This document shows positions 17,770 through 27,184 of a stretch of 60,643 nucleotides of DNA, piece after piece (positions within the stretch are counted from its first letter, which is position 1; every line of letters starts with the position of its first letter). The position numbers were made by a program, and so were the translations under genes. This DNA comes from JBGSMF01 sp964651475 (lineage in GTDB: Bacteria; Chloroflexota; Anaerolineae; Fen-1058). The notes beneath the pieces are model-generated. The model saw nothing but the letters and a program-made list of their open reading frames with translations, did no database searches and had not been told where the DNA came from. Location: positions 1 through 60,643 of the forward strand of contig CAZYXV010000024.1 of NCBI GenBank assembly GCA_964651475.1, given 5' to 3'.

Positions 17770-18752
17770 GACAATTCCTCTTGCGCCAGGCGCACATAGT
17801 GCTCGTATTGGGCCGCCATATTCGCCTGCCGATCCTCTGACCACGTGACCAGGCGCGTATCCAATCCCCTGGGCACCTGGTACAAATAGCGCGCCATACG
17901 CGCCGTCCACCACACCAGCAATATCTTGTAATACACCTGAATGCGAACGAGAGCGTCGTCGCCCACCAGGCTGCAATAAGTAGCCGCCGCCCAATCCCAA
18001 TGTGAAAGTGGAATACTTTTAAAGGCCACGTGCGTCATGAGGTTTGCGACGTCAAAAGCCGGGTCGCCCCAACCGCCGTTTTCCCAATCCACCGAAACCC
18101 ATTTGTCGGGGCAGCGGATAAAGTTTGAGATGTTGAGATCAACGCGGCACAGAGCGCGCGGCGCGTCTGCCCAACCTGGAAAGCGCGCCGCCTCAAAACG
18201 GCGCACCAGCGCCCGCAGTGATTCCGGTTGAGCGTGGCGGGGAACGCAAGCCAGTTGTTCCCGCACGATTCGCCGGCCGTCCCTGGCATGGTTGGCGTTG
18301 ATGACAGCCTTGGGCAGGCGCACATTCGTCTTGTCGGGCGTGAGCGTGTGAACGGTCGCCAGGTGTTGCAACAAGTCTCGCCATTCTGCCTCCGTCGTTG
18401 GAGGTGTGTCGCTGACCTCCCCCTCGATCCATGTTTGCACGATGACAGGTTGAGCGTAGCTCGTGCGATCCAAAAGAATCGGCTCGGGAGCAACGGCCAA
18501 ACCAGCCTGTTGCAGCGCGTGCAAAGCGCCATATTCCCGGCCGGCGCGGTCGCGCCAATCACGGATGGTGAACTTGATTGCCACGTCGCCCATTGGACTT
18601 GTGGCTCGATAGATCAAATTGTTCCATCCGCCGTTGATGCGCGCGATGCGCCACTCGCGCCATTGTTCGTTCGCCTGACAATTTTCACTCGCCAGATGAT
18701 CCAGGAGCGGACGGACCCATAGCTCTTGCTTTGAAAATTCAACCGATTTCAT
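17766..18752 (-). CDS. Aminoglycoside phosphotransferase-like kinase
   Basis: About 328 residues with the APH/choline-kinase fold. Visible marks are the ATP-binding AIKFTIRD strand, the catalytic loop CRVDLNISNFI (Brenner-type D-x-x-x-x-N, with Arg-Val replacing the usual His-Gly) and the metal-binding VDWENGGWGDPAFDVAN. The true substrate may be an aminoglycoside, a homoserine-like amine or a sugar and cannot be decided. The ATG at 18752 is preferred for alignment; a GTG at 18806 would overlap the stop of the upstream gene by one base (TAGTG) and is also possible. It is coupled by ATGA to the GNAT gene downstream. Confidence 0.85.
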   Translation of the reverse strand: MKSVEFSKQELWVRPLLDHLASENCQANEQWREWRIARINGGWNNLIYRATSPMGDVAIKFTIRDWRDRAGREYGALHALQQAGLAVAPEPILLDRTSYAQPVIVQTWIEGEVSDTPPTTEAEWRDLLQHLATVHTLTPDKTNVRLPKAVINANHARDGRRIVREQLACVPRHAQPESLRALVRRFEAARFPGWADAPRALCRVDLNISNFIRCPDKWVSVDWENGGWGDPAFDVANLMTHVAFKSIPLSHWDWAAATYCSLVGDDALVRIQVYYKILLVWWTARMARYLYQVPRGLDTRLVTWSEDRQANMAAQYEHYVRLAQEELS

Positions 18753-18805
18753 GGCAGCTTTTGGATACCCCGTCGCTTGCGCGGTACGCGCCTTTTCTGA
18801 TGTCA

Positions 18806-19222
18806 CTAAGAACGTCCCAACGAGGAATTGAGCACCCCAATGGGCAAATTAGTGTTGGGGTCCACATCACCAACAAAAGCTTCCCCATAATAGGATGCCA
18901 TAACCTTTATCTTGCCGATAATATGCCGGTTGAATTCTCCCAATTTTTCAGCGGGAATCCATAACTCCTGATGTATCTGAGCGTTGCCGACGATGTGAAC
19001 TTGAAATTGCTCGATATAAGCTTGCTCAATTTCAAACTGAGTCACAAAGCCTGCAAAGGGAGGCCGTTTAGTATTCCAGTCGCGCGCAATCTGTTCGGCA
19101 TATTCAAAATTTAGAACTGGATAGAAGATGGGTTGCTCTGGCTGTCGTGGTGGAAACATTGTGAAGCCAGAGGCGGCGATCAGTTCTAATTCTTTCAGGC
19201 CAACGGGGCGATATAAAATCAT
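18806..19222 (-). CDS. ADP-ribosylation/crystallin J1-like small protein
   Basis: A 138-residue protein starting MILYRPVGLKELELIAASGF and containing PEQPIFYPVLN and ELWIPAEKLGEFNRHIIG. I recognise this layout from proteins labelled ADP-ribosylation/crystallin J1 in many genomes, but the biochemistry of that group is not established to my knowledge. The start overlaps the stop of the metallophosphoesterase gene by ATGA. An ADP-ribosylglycohydrolase lies at 30351, but the two are far apart and need not be linked. Confidence 0.65.
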   Translation of the reverse strand: MILYRPVGLKELELIAASGFTMFPPRQPEQPIFYPVLNFEYAEQIARDWNTKRPPFAGFVTQFEIEQAYIEQFQVHIVGNAQIHQELWIPAEKLGEFNRHIIGKIKVMASYYGEAFVGDVDPNTNLPIGVLNSSLGRS

Positions 19223-20100
19223 TGCTTTACTAAGCCGCGCCTAATCCTGTAACCATCCCAGTTAAAAGTCACCGATGCCGAGTCCCAAATATCGTCTGGA
19301 ATCGCGTCATAGTTTTCCAATCCAGCCTGGATGGCCAGCCCATTGGCATAAGCCAAAAAGTCTTCGGCCACGTTCTGCCCGGTTTCGATAGAAAGCAAAA
19401 ACGCGCGCGCCAAAGCGCCGCCTTTTTCCAACAAGCCGCTCGCCTCAAAATCGGCGTGTATCCTGGCAAGATCGTATGGAATTGCGCGGTGCTCCACCTG
19501 CCAATAGTCGCCGCACCAACGCAGCAGCGCGTACTGGGCGCGCACATCGCCGTTGAGCGGGCCGCACACTGCGCCCGGATTGAGCGCCAGCTTGCCGTTC
19601 CGCCTCGCCTTCCACGGGATATGGGTGTGACCACATGCCAAAACAGGTTCGCGCGTCTGCGCCAGCGCCAGGTCAAGCCGGGCTGAATTGCCTTTGGGGT
19701 CGAGTTTTTCAGATGGGTTTTGCGGCGATCCGTGCACTACCTTGATCGGCGCGATTCCGTCAATTTTAACCACACGCTGTTCCGGCAGCGACTCGATGAA
19801 ATCAAGCGTTTCCCGGTCAACGTGATCATAATCCCATCGCAGCATGGTATACGATTGGCAGGTATGCCATGCGCCAGGCACGTCGTCACGCTCGTATGCC
19901 AAAAGGCGGCTGTCGCCATTGCCGCGAATCATCCAGCAACCCAGCGAACGCAGCAAGCAAATCGTCTCAATCGGGCGCGGCCCGCCGCTCAAATCGCCTG
20001 CGACGATAATGCCGCCTACCTTGCGCCGCTGGATATCGTGCAACACGGCTTCCAGCGCCGGCAGGTTGCCGTGGATGTCCGATAGTATCGCCAAACGCAT
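19219..20100 (-). CDS. Calcineurin-like metallophosphoesterase
   Basis: A 293-residue metallophosphoesterase of the YfcE/MJ0936 type. All metal motifs are present: SDIHGN near the start, AGDLSGG, RGNGD (the GNH/D box), VVHGSP and GHTHIPW. Such enzymes hydrolyse phosphodiesters, often cyclic nucleotides, with two metal ions. The ATG at 20100 is preceded by CAGGAGGGAACA, a strong ribosome site, making it the first gene of a minus-strand run that continues with overlaps through 17284. The C-terminal 90 residues (after EHRAIPYDL) extend beyond the minimal fold and are of unknown function. Confidence 0.92.
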   Translation of the reverse strand: MRLAILSDIHGNLPALEAVLHDIQRRKVGGIIVAGDLSGGPRPIETICLLRSLGCWMIRGNGDSRLLAYERDDVPGAWHTCQSYTMLRWDYDHVDRETLDFIESLPEQRVVKIDGIAPIKVVHGSPQNPSEKLDPKGNSARLDLALAQTREPVLACGHTHIPWKARRNGKLALNPGAVCGPLNGDVRAQYALLRWCGDYWQVEHRAIPYDLARIHADFEASGLLEKGGALARAFLLSIETGQNVAEDFLAYANGLAIQAGLENYDAIPDDIWDSASVTFNWDGYRIRRGLVKQ

Positions 20101-20127
20101 TGTTCCCTCCTGACGATCAACTTTCTT

Positions 20128-21729
20128 CTATGGCTCTAGTCGGCTAAAGTAATCCTTCACGTACTCTTTCATGCTGCCAGGAATAAAAGTGTTGTCCATC
20201 GTCTGCCCGGCGATTTGCACGTATTGCTCGTAAACCTGATTGTAGGGCACGAGCGCGGGATTGACCGCGCCGGGCTGCGGCGATTTGCCTTCGCTGGTTA
20301 CGGTTTGGCCGTCTTGCCCCTGTTGCCCACCGACGAATTGCTGCTGGCCTTGCCCGGCGGTAAATGGCGTGTAGACTGTATTTATATCGCCCGCGCCGAA
20401 CGGCTTGTTTGGCCCGCTCGGCGACCCGGCCTGCCCGGTGCGCACGGCCGGCGGCAGCGTATTGGCCGTCGTGCCGCCTCCACTACCTGCTTGTTGCCCC
20501 TGTCCCTGGCCTTGTCCCTGGCCTTGCCCTTGTCCCTGGCCTTGCCCCTGGCCTTGCCCCTGCCCTTGGCCCTGTCTTCCTCCCGCTTGCGCCACTGCTC
20601 TTTGACTTGCTTCCACCTGGTTCAACGCGCGCGCCAGGGCTTGCTGCAAGGCTTGCTTTTCGTTGGCTTGCTGCATCGCTTGCGCGGCTTGTGCAGCGGC
20701 GCGCTGCGCTTTTTGGCCGGATGCGCCTTCGCGCGCGGCCAGCGCCATCGCAGCCAGCGCCCCCGCCAACTCAGAGTTGCTGCCGGCTGTTTGCGCCGCC
20801 GCTTGTTCGAGCGCCCCCGCCAATGCTTCGCGCTGCTCCGGTGAAAGCTTGTCTAACTCGGAAGCAAGCTCTTCCAACAGCTTGGCCGCTTCCTCTAAGC
20901 TTGGGCTTGATGTATCCTTGGCCAGCTGCGCCAATTGCTGCGCTAATGCCTCCAGCGCGGCTGCTTCGGAAGGCGCGGCCGGGTCAAGCCTGGTGCGGAG
21001 TTGTTCCTGCAATTTGGCCAGGTCGGCCAGTGCCTTTTTAGCGTCGCCCGGATTGGATTTGAGTTGTTTTATCATCTCTCGCAATTGGCGCAGCAGCGCC
21101 TCTTTTTCTTCCGGGCTGAGTGAGGTATTCTGTTCGACGGCTTGCGCCAGCCTGTCCAGCTTGGCGGCCTCGGCCTTGGCAACCTGCGCCACTTGCTCGC
21201 GCTGCGCCACAATCGCATCCATTGGATTGGGGAGCGCCAGCAAGGTTAGCCCTGCCAGCAGCGCTGCTGCTGCGCGCACAAGCGGCCCGCGCTCGATGCG
21301 CACCGGAAACGCCATGCGCGGCTCGATAGCGCCCGCCGCCGCCAGCGCATCCTCGAACTGGCGCGCCACAAGCTCGCGATTAAAGCCTTTGGGCAGAGCG
21401 CGCCGGGGATCCGAAAGCGCCAACGCCGTCGAGAGCCGCTCGCGCAGGCCCATCTCACTATCCGCGCGCCGCGCCACAACAAGTGGCTTGATGGGACGGG
21501 CCAGGCTGTACGTTAACCAGGCGGCCAGCCCGCCCGCCAGCAGGCCGCCGGCCACTGCGCGATAGCCGCTCACCGGCCACAGTCGCCCCGCCAGCAGCGC
21601 CGCCGCGCATATTGCCAGCACCACCCACGCCCACTTTGTCAATACTTGAATGCTCAAGCGTATGCGCAGCCGGCGGCCTAAGGGGCGCAAGAGGGTGATC
21701 AGTTGCTTGTGAACGTTTGCTTTATCCAT
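20128..21729 (-). CDS. Membrane-anchored coiled-coil protein with Gly-Gln repeats
   Basis: A 533-residue protein not assignable to a named family. Hydrophobic segments lie at about 30-50, 55-75 and 155-170. Residues 175-380 are charged, Ala/Gln/Leu-rich and predicted coiled coil. Then comes a run of about sixteen Gly-Gln dipeptides, and a tail ending in NQVYEQYVQIAGQT and PGSMKEYVKDYFSRLEP. The tail plus N-terminal membrane helices resemble membrane proteins found beside MoxR/DUF58 or ABC-2 systems in Chloroflexota. It is the last gene of the minus-strand run that also holds the ABC permease, ATPase and 810-residue auxiliary protein, so a role in that envelope system is likely. Confidence 0.75.
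   Translation of the reverse strand: MDKANVHKQLITLLRPLGRRLRIRLSIQVLTKWAWVVLAICAAALLAGRLWPVSGYRAVAGGLLAGGLAAWLTYSLARPIKPLVVARRADSEMGLRERLSTALALSDPRRALPKGFNRELVARQFEDALAAAGAIEPRMAFPVRIERGPLVRAAAALLAGLTLLALPNPMDAIVAQREQVAQVAKAEAAKLDRLAQAVEQNTSLSPEEKEALLRQLREMIKQLKSNPGDAKKALADLAKLQEQLRTRLDPAAPSEAAALEALAQQLAQLAKDTSSPSLEEAAKLLEELASELDKLSPEQREALAGALEQAAAQTAGSNSELAGALAAMALAAREGASGQKAQRAAAQAAQAMQQANEKQALQQALARALNQVEASQRAVAQAGGRQGQGQGQGQGQGQGQGQGQGQGQGQGQQAGSGGGTTANTLPPAVRTGQAGSPSGPNKPFGAGDINTVYTPFTAGQGQQQFVGGQQGQDGQTVTSEGKSPQPGAVNPALVPYNQVYEQYVQIAGQTMDNTFIPGSMKEYVKDYFSRLEP
20495..20580. repeat. Short tandem repeats coding Gly-Gln
   Basis: Units of about 6 to 12 bases built from CCTGGCCTTGTC/CCCTGGCCTTGC variants lie inside the coiled-coil gene and encode alternating Gln and Gly. 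The reading frame stays open through the repeats. Length variation between strains would be expected by slipped-strand mispairing. Confidence 0.8.
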
Positions 21730-21734
21730 TGATT

Positions 21735-21788
21735 GACTCGTTGCTGGTTGCTGGTTACTCGTTACTGGTTGCTCGTTACTGGCGGCTT
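21735..21788. repeat. Degenerate 7-base direct repeats between genes
   Basis: The 88-base gap between the coiled-coil gene and the permease gene is mostly made of the pattern GTT-A/G-CTGGTT or GTTACTGG, repeated about six times. It is a simple repeat with no clear hairpin. It sits directly upstream of the start at 21729 and replaces any visible ribosome site there. Confidence 0.6.
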
Positions 21789-21817
21789 GTGGTCTGCCAG
21801 TTCCAAAGGTTTTGTAA

Positions 21818-23592
21818 TTATGGAATTGGAGTAGGTGTGGGCAGCGGAGTGAGTGTCGAGTCTATCGCCTGCGGCACTGGCGGCTCGGTTGGAATGAGCA
21901 CAGGGGGCGCCGCGCGAATGACCTTTCTCTCCATCATCATCATAGGCACAGGCACTGGTGTAGGCGTGCCCCAGAACCCGCTGCTCCAATCCGGTGGTTG
22001 GCCTTCTCGCATCTCCAAGGCTATCTCGGCCACTTGCGCTTCGTAAGTGTGCCCGCTTGCCGATACCGTGATGGAACGGATGACATGCGGGGCCGCATAG
22101 CCGCTAGCCGCCAGGTCCTGCAGCAAGTTGGGCGATTCATACGTATACCATTCGCCCTGCGGCACCTGGATGTGGGGCCGGCTGATTTCGCACGTCGCGC
22201 AAGACGGCGGCGTGCTGCTCATGGCGAGGTTCCCCACGGCGTAAAAGCCTTGCATCAACTCGTGCCTACCGCCTCCCAGGTCGCTGTAGACGACCTTGAT
22301 CATCAACGGGCACTCGCTGCCCATCGTCCCGCACATGGTTACGTCCTGGTTTTGCACGCGCAGCACAACCTTTAATTGCAGCCATCCCCCGTCCGGCACG
22401 CTTTGGCTGATGACCTGCGTGATGCCTGTTTCGGCGTGCCCCACGCCCGAGCGCGAAAAGCTGGCGCTTGGATTGCCGTCGGTGACGATCGCTACTTCCC
22501 CGCCGGGTTCGTTGGACAGGTCAACCTGCGTGTTGATTTCCCACGCCGGTTCCAGCGGCGAGCTAAACGTTCCATTGACGACGAGATTTTGTTTTGACGA
22601 TCTGTTCCAGCGCACCCACGCCAGGATGCGCTCGGGCGTCAGCGGCCCATAGGCCACTGGCACGGCGCCGACCGAGACGATGATGAACAGCGCGATGCCC
22701 GCCCACGCGCGCGCGCCCAATCGAAAACGGTACACCGGTCTGACCAGCACGATGCTTGCCAGGTACAGCGCCACAGTCAACCATGCGTAAATGCCCACCG
22801 TATAGCGCCACAAGGGCATCTGCATTGGCGCGCCGCTAAAATCTCCGCCGCCCAGCAGCCACAATATTGACGTGATAAAGCCTCCCGTCGAAAACATGTT
22901 CGGCGTGGTCGCGTTCAGTAGCGCCGATGCCATGGCGCTGAACGGGTTGACGGCGAGGATCCAGCTGGGCGGCTGCTGCTGGCGCACGACGCCGTAAACG
23001 CCGTAAGCAAACACCGTGCCGATCACGAACACGGCCAGCACGATGTAACTGAGCACCGTGGCCAACCCGCTGCGCCGCACCAAAACCGAAAAGAACAATC
23101 CCATCACACCAAACGTGAGCGCGTAGCCCAGCAGTAGCAACAATGCCTGGATCATATCTGTTGTCACCACGCCGCCGTACACGTAAGACAGGCTCACCAG
23201 CGGCACGGCCGCCACGATGAGCAGCGCCACGTAACTCAGCGACGCGACCAGTTTGCCAAACAGAACCGAGGTGGAACGCAGCGGCGTTGCCATCAACATG
23301 TCGAACGTTTTGCGCTCGTGCTCGCCGCTGATGGCGCTGGCTGTGAGTGCGGGCGTGATAAAGCAAATCACGCCCAACGTAAAAAATACCAGCCCGGTGA
23401 ACACGCTCTGGCCGATCATGGCGCTTTGCTGCCCGCCATAGCTTTGCGCGGTGTAACGCGCGATGCGGTACAGGCCATAACTCACCAGTCCCAAGAGCGC
23501 CAGCGTGCCGGTGAGCGTGAGATACGCGCGCGGGCCGCGCATCCGCCCGCGCAGTTCTTTGACCAAGATGGGATTGGGAGACAAGGCGAGTT

Positions 23593-23596
<4 letters not shown>
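21818..23596 (-). CDS. ABC-2 type transporter permease
   Basis: A 592-residue permease. It opens with NPILVKELRGRMRGPRAYLTLTG, the usual cytoplasmic coupling start of ABC-2 permeases, and has six N-terminal hydrophobic segments (about 25-300). It carries SGEHERKTFDMLMATPL, the conserved element after TM2. After TM6 there is a large extracytoplasmic beta-rich region (about 345-560) and a Pro/Thr tail. The ATG overlaps the stop of the ATPase gene by ATGA, so expression is coupled. The soluble C-terminal domain is unusual and may bind a cell-wall or protein partner. Confidence 0.9.
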
Positions 23597-24597
<1,001 letters not shown>

Positions 24598-24631
24598 GCG
24601 TCTCCTGTGTAGAGTTTGCCCTATTCCAGGC

Positions 24632-27064
24632 CTAGTCCACTGTCCCTTCCACTTCCAGCGAGTACTGCGAACAGCCTGTCCAATTGTTTTCGTTGTTGGT
24701 CAAACGGATGCTCACAATTCCGCCGGCCTGGACAAAGCGCGCTGGATCGGTTAATTCATTTGATCCACTCTGTGGTGCGTCAAGCTTGATCCATTCACCG
24801 CTGCGGGTGTATAGCTCGATGGTTGGGAGGACGCTGCCGACGTTGTCGCTGGTAATCACCAGGGCCAGCCGCGTCACCTCCATGCGATTCAACGCCTCTG
24901 GCAGTGTATACTCTAGTGTCGCCGTTCCCCAGTTCAGGTAGATTTGATTTTGGGCGCCGCACATGCCCGTATCCCCTTGCATTTCGACCATGCGCGCGGT
25001 CAGGCTGCCGGGGAATAAATGAATGGGGCCGGTTGGGTACTGGACGTTCAATGCGGCGATGACGAGACTGGTTTGCTGCGTCATCCACCGCACATCGGTC
25101 ACGCCGATCTCTAGTGGGCTGATTTGCATCCAGCCAATCAGCGTCGTCACAGGCGGGGGTTGGGACGGCCCGTTGGGATTTTGGTAATAATTTTCCAATA
25201 TCTGCTGCCGCACCTGTAGCTCGCGGGGCGGGCCGTTCGGGCCGGCGTTTTGCCATATATGTTCGTAGAGGAAATAAGGAAAGTTCGAGTTCCACGTATT
25301 TTGTAATACCTGATCCACCGTCTTGCTCGTCCCCGGCGCCAGGTCGCCCAGGCGGGCGAACTGATTGCCATTCACGACCACTGCGTCGAGCAAGACTTGA
25401 TCGGTGTGATTGACGAGCGTGCCCCGCAAACGGTCGCCGTCGAATAAAAGATCGGATTCAATGCCCCATTCCTCTGGAACGGAGGACTCGGCGGCAAAGC
25501 TTTGCATGGCCCACTGGTTGACCTGCACGCCGCGCACTTGGGTTGGCTCGCCTTGCACAATCTCTAGCGCGCCAGGGCTGCCAACGCCGCCCCCTCCCCA
25601 CGGATTGCCCTCTATCGAGAGCGGCGTGGCCAGCGTCTGCCCGGGTAAATTAATGGTATAGGCGCGGCGCGCCGGTGAAAAAATGCCAATGTACGTCTGC
25701 ACGGGCGAGGCGGCTCCACGCCCGCTAAAAGCGAGGATGGACACTTTGTTGATGATCACGTCGCCGCCGCGCATGTTGAACCCGAGCGCGAACGCGCCGA
25801 CCGAAAATAGCGCCGTGAGCGCCAGGATCGTAATCCAGCCCCATTCCAGTTTGCGCAGCCGCCGCAGCGCCAGATAGTTGAGCGGGCCGACGAGCACAAC
25901 GTAGAGAATCAACAACCCGCCCAACCAGCGAATCGAGGGCAATTCGAGCGCTGGCAGGTTTTGCAGCGCGTACGATAACGAGTTGGCGCGCATCAGGCGA
26001 GGTGAAACGTCCGTCGGCGCGTTGAGCGGGTAAGCCGAACCGGGTGTGAGCAGTTTTTCCCAAAAACGCAGCGCGCCGGCCCATGCATCGAACGGGCTGC
26101 CGGATAAATCGAGCGCGGCATAGTTCACGTATCCATCCCCCACGCGCTTTTCAGTGAGCAGCGCGCGGCCTTGTTGCTCGATCAATACATTATACTCTGG
26201 TTGAGATGGCGGTTGAACGGGCCACGTCACCGCAAACGGTCCGGGCACGCGCACGTCTTGTTCGCCGAATGTGCCGAGCGCCTCCAACGAGGGCAGGTCG
26301 CCAGGGGCGTCTGTGAGCCTTAATCCGTCGGGAAGAATGACGCCGGCCAATGTGCGCGCTGCGCCCGCGCCGCCGCCCAAGATCAAGCGCCCGCCTTGTG
26401 TTATCCAGCCTTGCAGCGCCTGGGCCTGCTCCGGCGAAAGCGCGCTTGTGTCTACGCCAGAAATCACCAATGCATCCAACGCGCGCAGCCCTTCGGGCCG
26501 GTCGGGAATGTCGTCCAGCGAGACAGGAATCACTGCGACAGGGCGCGGGTTTAGCGGCCCCATCCTTGCAGCCCACATCTCCACGCCGGACGACGTGGCT
26601 TGAAGTGAAAGCCCGCCCAGCACGGCGAACGGCTCGGCGCGCGGCGCGATGATGCCTATCATATAATCAACGTTGCGTTCGACGGTCACTTGCACGGATT
26701 GCTTGGCAAGTTCGCGCTCACCTTCCATCAGTCGCACGCGCACCGCCTGCGCAAACGAGGGCGGCATCACGTACAATGTGAGGCGCTTGCGCGCGCCGGT
26801 GGGCAGCTCGACGGGCGCCGTGAAGGTAGTCTGCCCGCCGGCCTCTGTCGTGTCGGCGCGCACCTCGGCGCGAATGGGCGGGCCATCGTTAGCCAGCGTC
26901 ACGCGCAGCGGCAGCCATTCCCCGAACTTGAAATGGCCGCTATAGTGCGCTTCGACCTTTAGCGTGGGGCCGGTGGTCTGCGCGGCTAGAGCGCCTGGAA
27001 TTGAGGCGCTTGCAAGAATCCACACCACTAGAGCGAGAATACAAATGTGTTTATGTTTAGGCAT
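24632..27064 (-). CDS. Large membrane-anchored auxiliary protein of ABC system
   Basis: About 810 residues with a Sec signal peptide (ILALVVWILASASIPGALA). An N-terminal beta-sandwich-like region is followed by a GATase-like segment (LDALVISGVDTS, GWITQGGRLILGGG, about 195-240), two membrane segments near 390-440 and a long C-terminal extracytoplasmic region. The GATase-like plus membrane-helix layout recalls GldG/ABC-auxiliary proteins of gliding and cell-surface transport systems; this is a fold-level inference. The start at 27064 is used because the signal peptide begins there. It is probably the first gene of the ABC operon. Confidence 0.75.
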   Translation of the reverse strand: MPKHKHICILALVVWILASASIPGALAAQTTGPTLKVEAHYSGHFKFGEWLPLRVTLANDGPPIRAEVRADTTEAGGQTTFTAPVELPTGARKRLTLYVMPPSFAQAVRVRLMEGERELAKQSVQVTVERNVDYMIGIIAPRAEPFAVLGGLSLQATSSGVEMWAARMGPLNPRPVAVIPVSLDDIPDRPEGLRALDALVISGVDTSALSPEQAQALQGWITQGGRLILGGGAGAARTLAGVILPDGLRLTDAPGDLPSLEALGTFGEQDVRVPGPFAVTWPVQPPSQPEYNVLIEQQGRALLTEKRVGDGYVNYAALDLSGSPFDAWAGALRFWEKLLTPGSAYPLNAPTDVSPRLMRANSLSYALQNLPALELPSIRWLGGLLILYVVLVGPLNYLALRRLRKLEWGWITILALTALFSVGAFALGFNMRGGDVIINKVSILAFSGRGAASPVQTYIGIFSPARRAYTINLPGQTLATPLSIEGNPWGGGGVGSPGALEIVQGEPTQVRGVQVNQWAMQSFAAESSVPEEWGIESDLLFDGDRLRGTLVNHTDQVLLDAVVVNGNQFARLGDLAPGTSKTVDQVLQNTWNSNFPYFLYEHIWQNAGPNGPPRELQVRQQILENYYQNPNGPSQPPPVTTLIGWMQISPLEIGVTDVRWMTQQTSLVIAALNVQYPTGPIHLFPGSLTARMVEMQGDTGMCGAQNQIYLNWGTATLEYTLPEALNRMEVTRLALVITSDNVGSVLPTIELYTRSGEWIKLDAPQSGSNELTDPARFVQAGGIVSIRLTNNENNWTGCSQYSLEVEGTVD

Positions 27065-27184
27065 AATGTTACTGTTCCCGGTCTGTTTGGATAGCGGCAA
27101 AAACATACACGGGTTAGACGTAAAACAGGCGATGCTAGTTCCACGAGAATTATTGTGGCGGCCAGGGTATTTTTACAGCACGTG

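Noticed and set aside
17770..18000. N-terminal extension of the GNAT frame
   Set aside because: It lies inside the phosphotransferase gene; the ATG at 17769 with AAGAGGA is much better supported.
20364..21041. Plus-strand open frames opposite the coiled-coil gene
   Set aside because: Their Pro/Leu/Ala repeats come from the Gly-Gln repeats read backwards.
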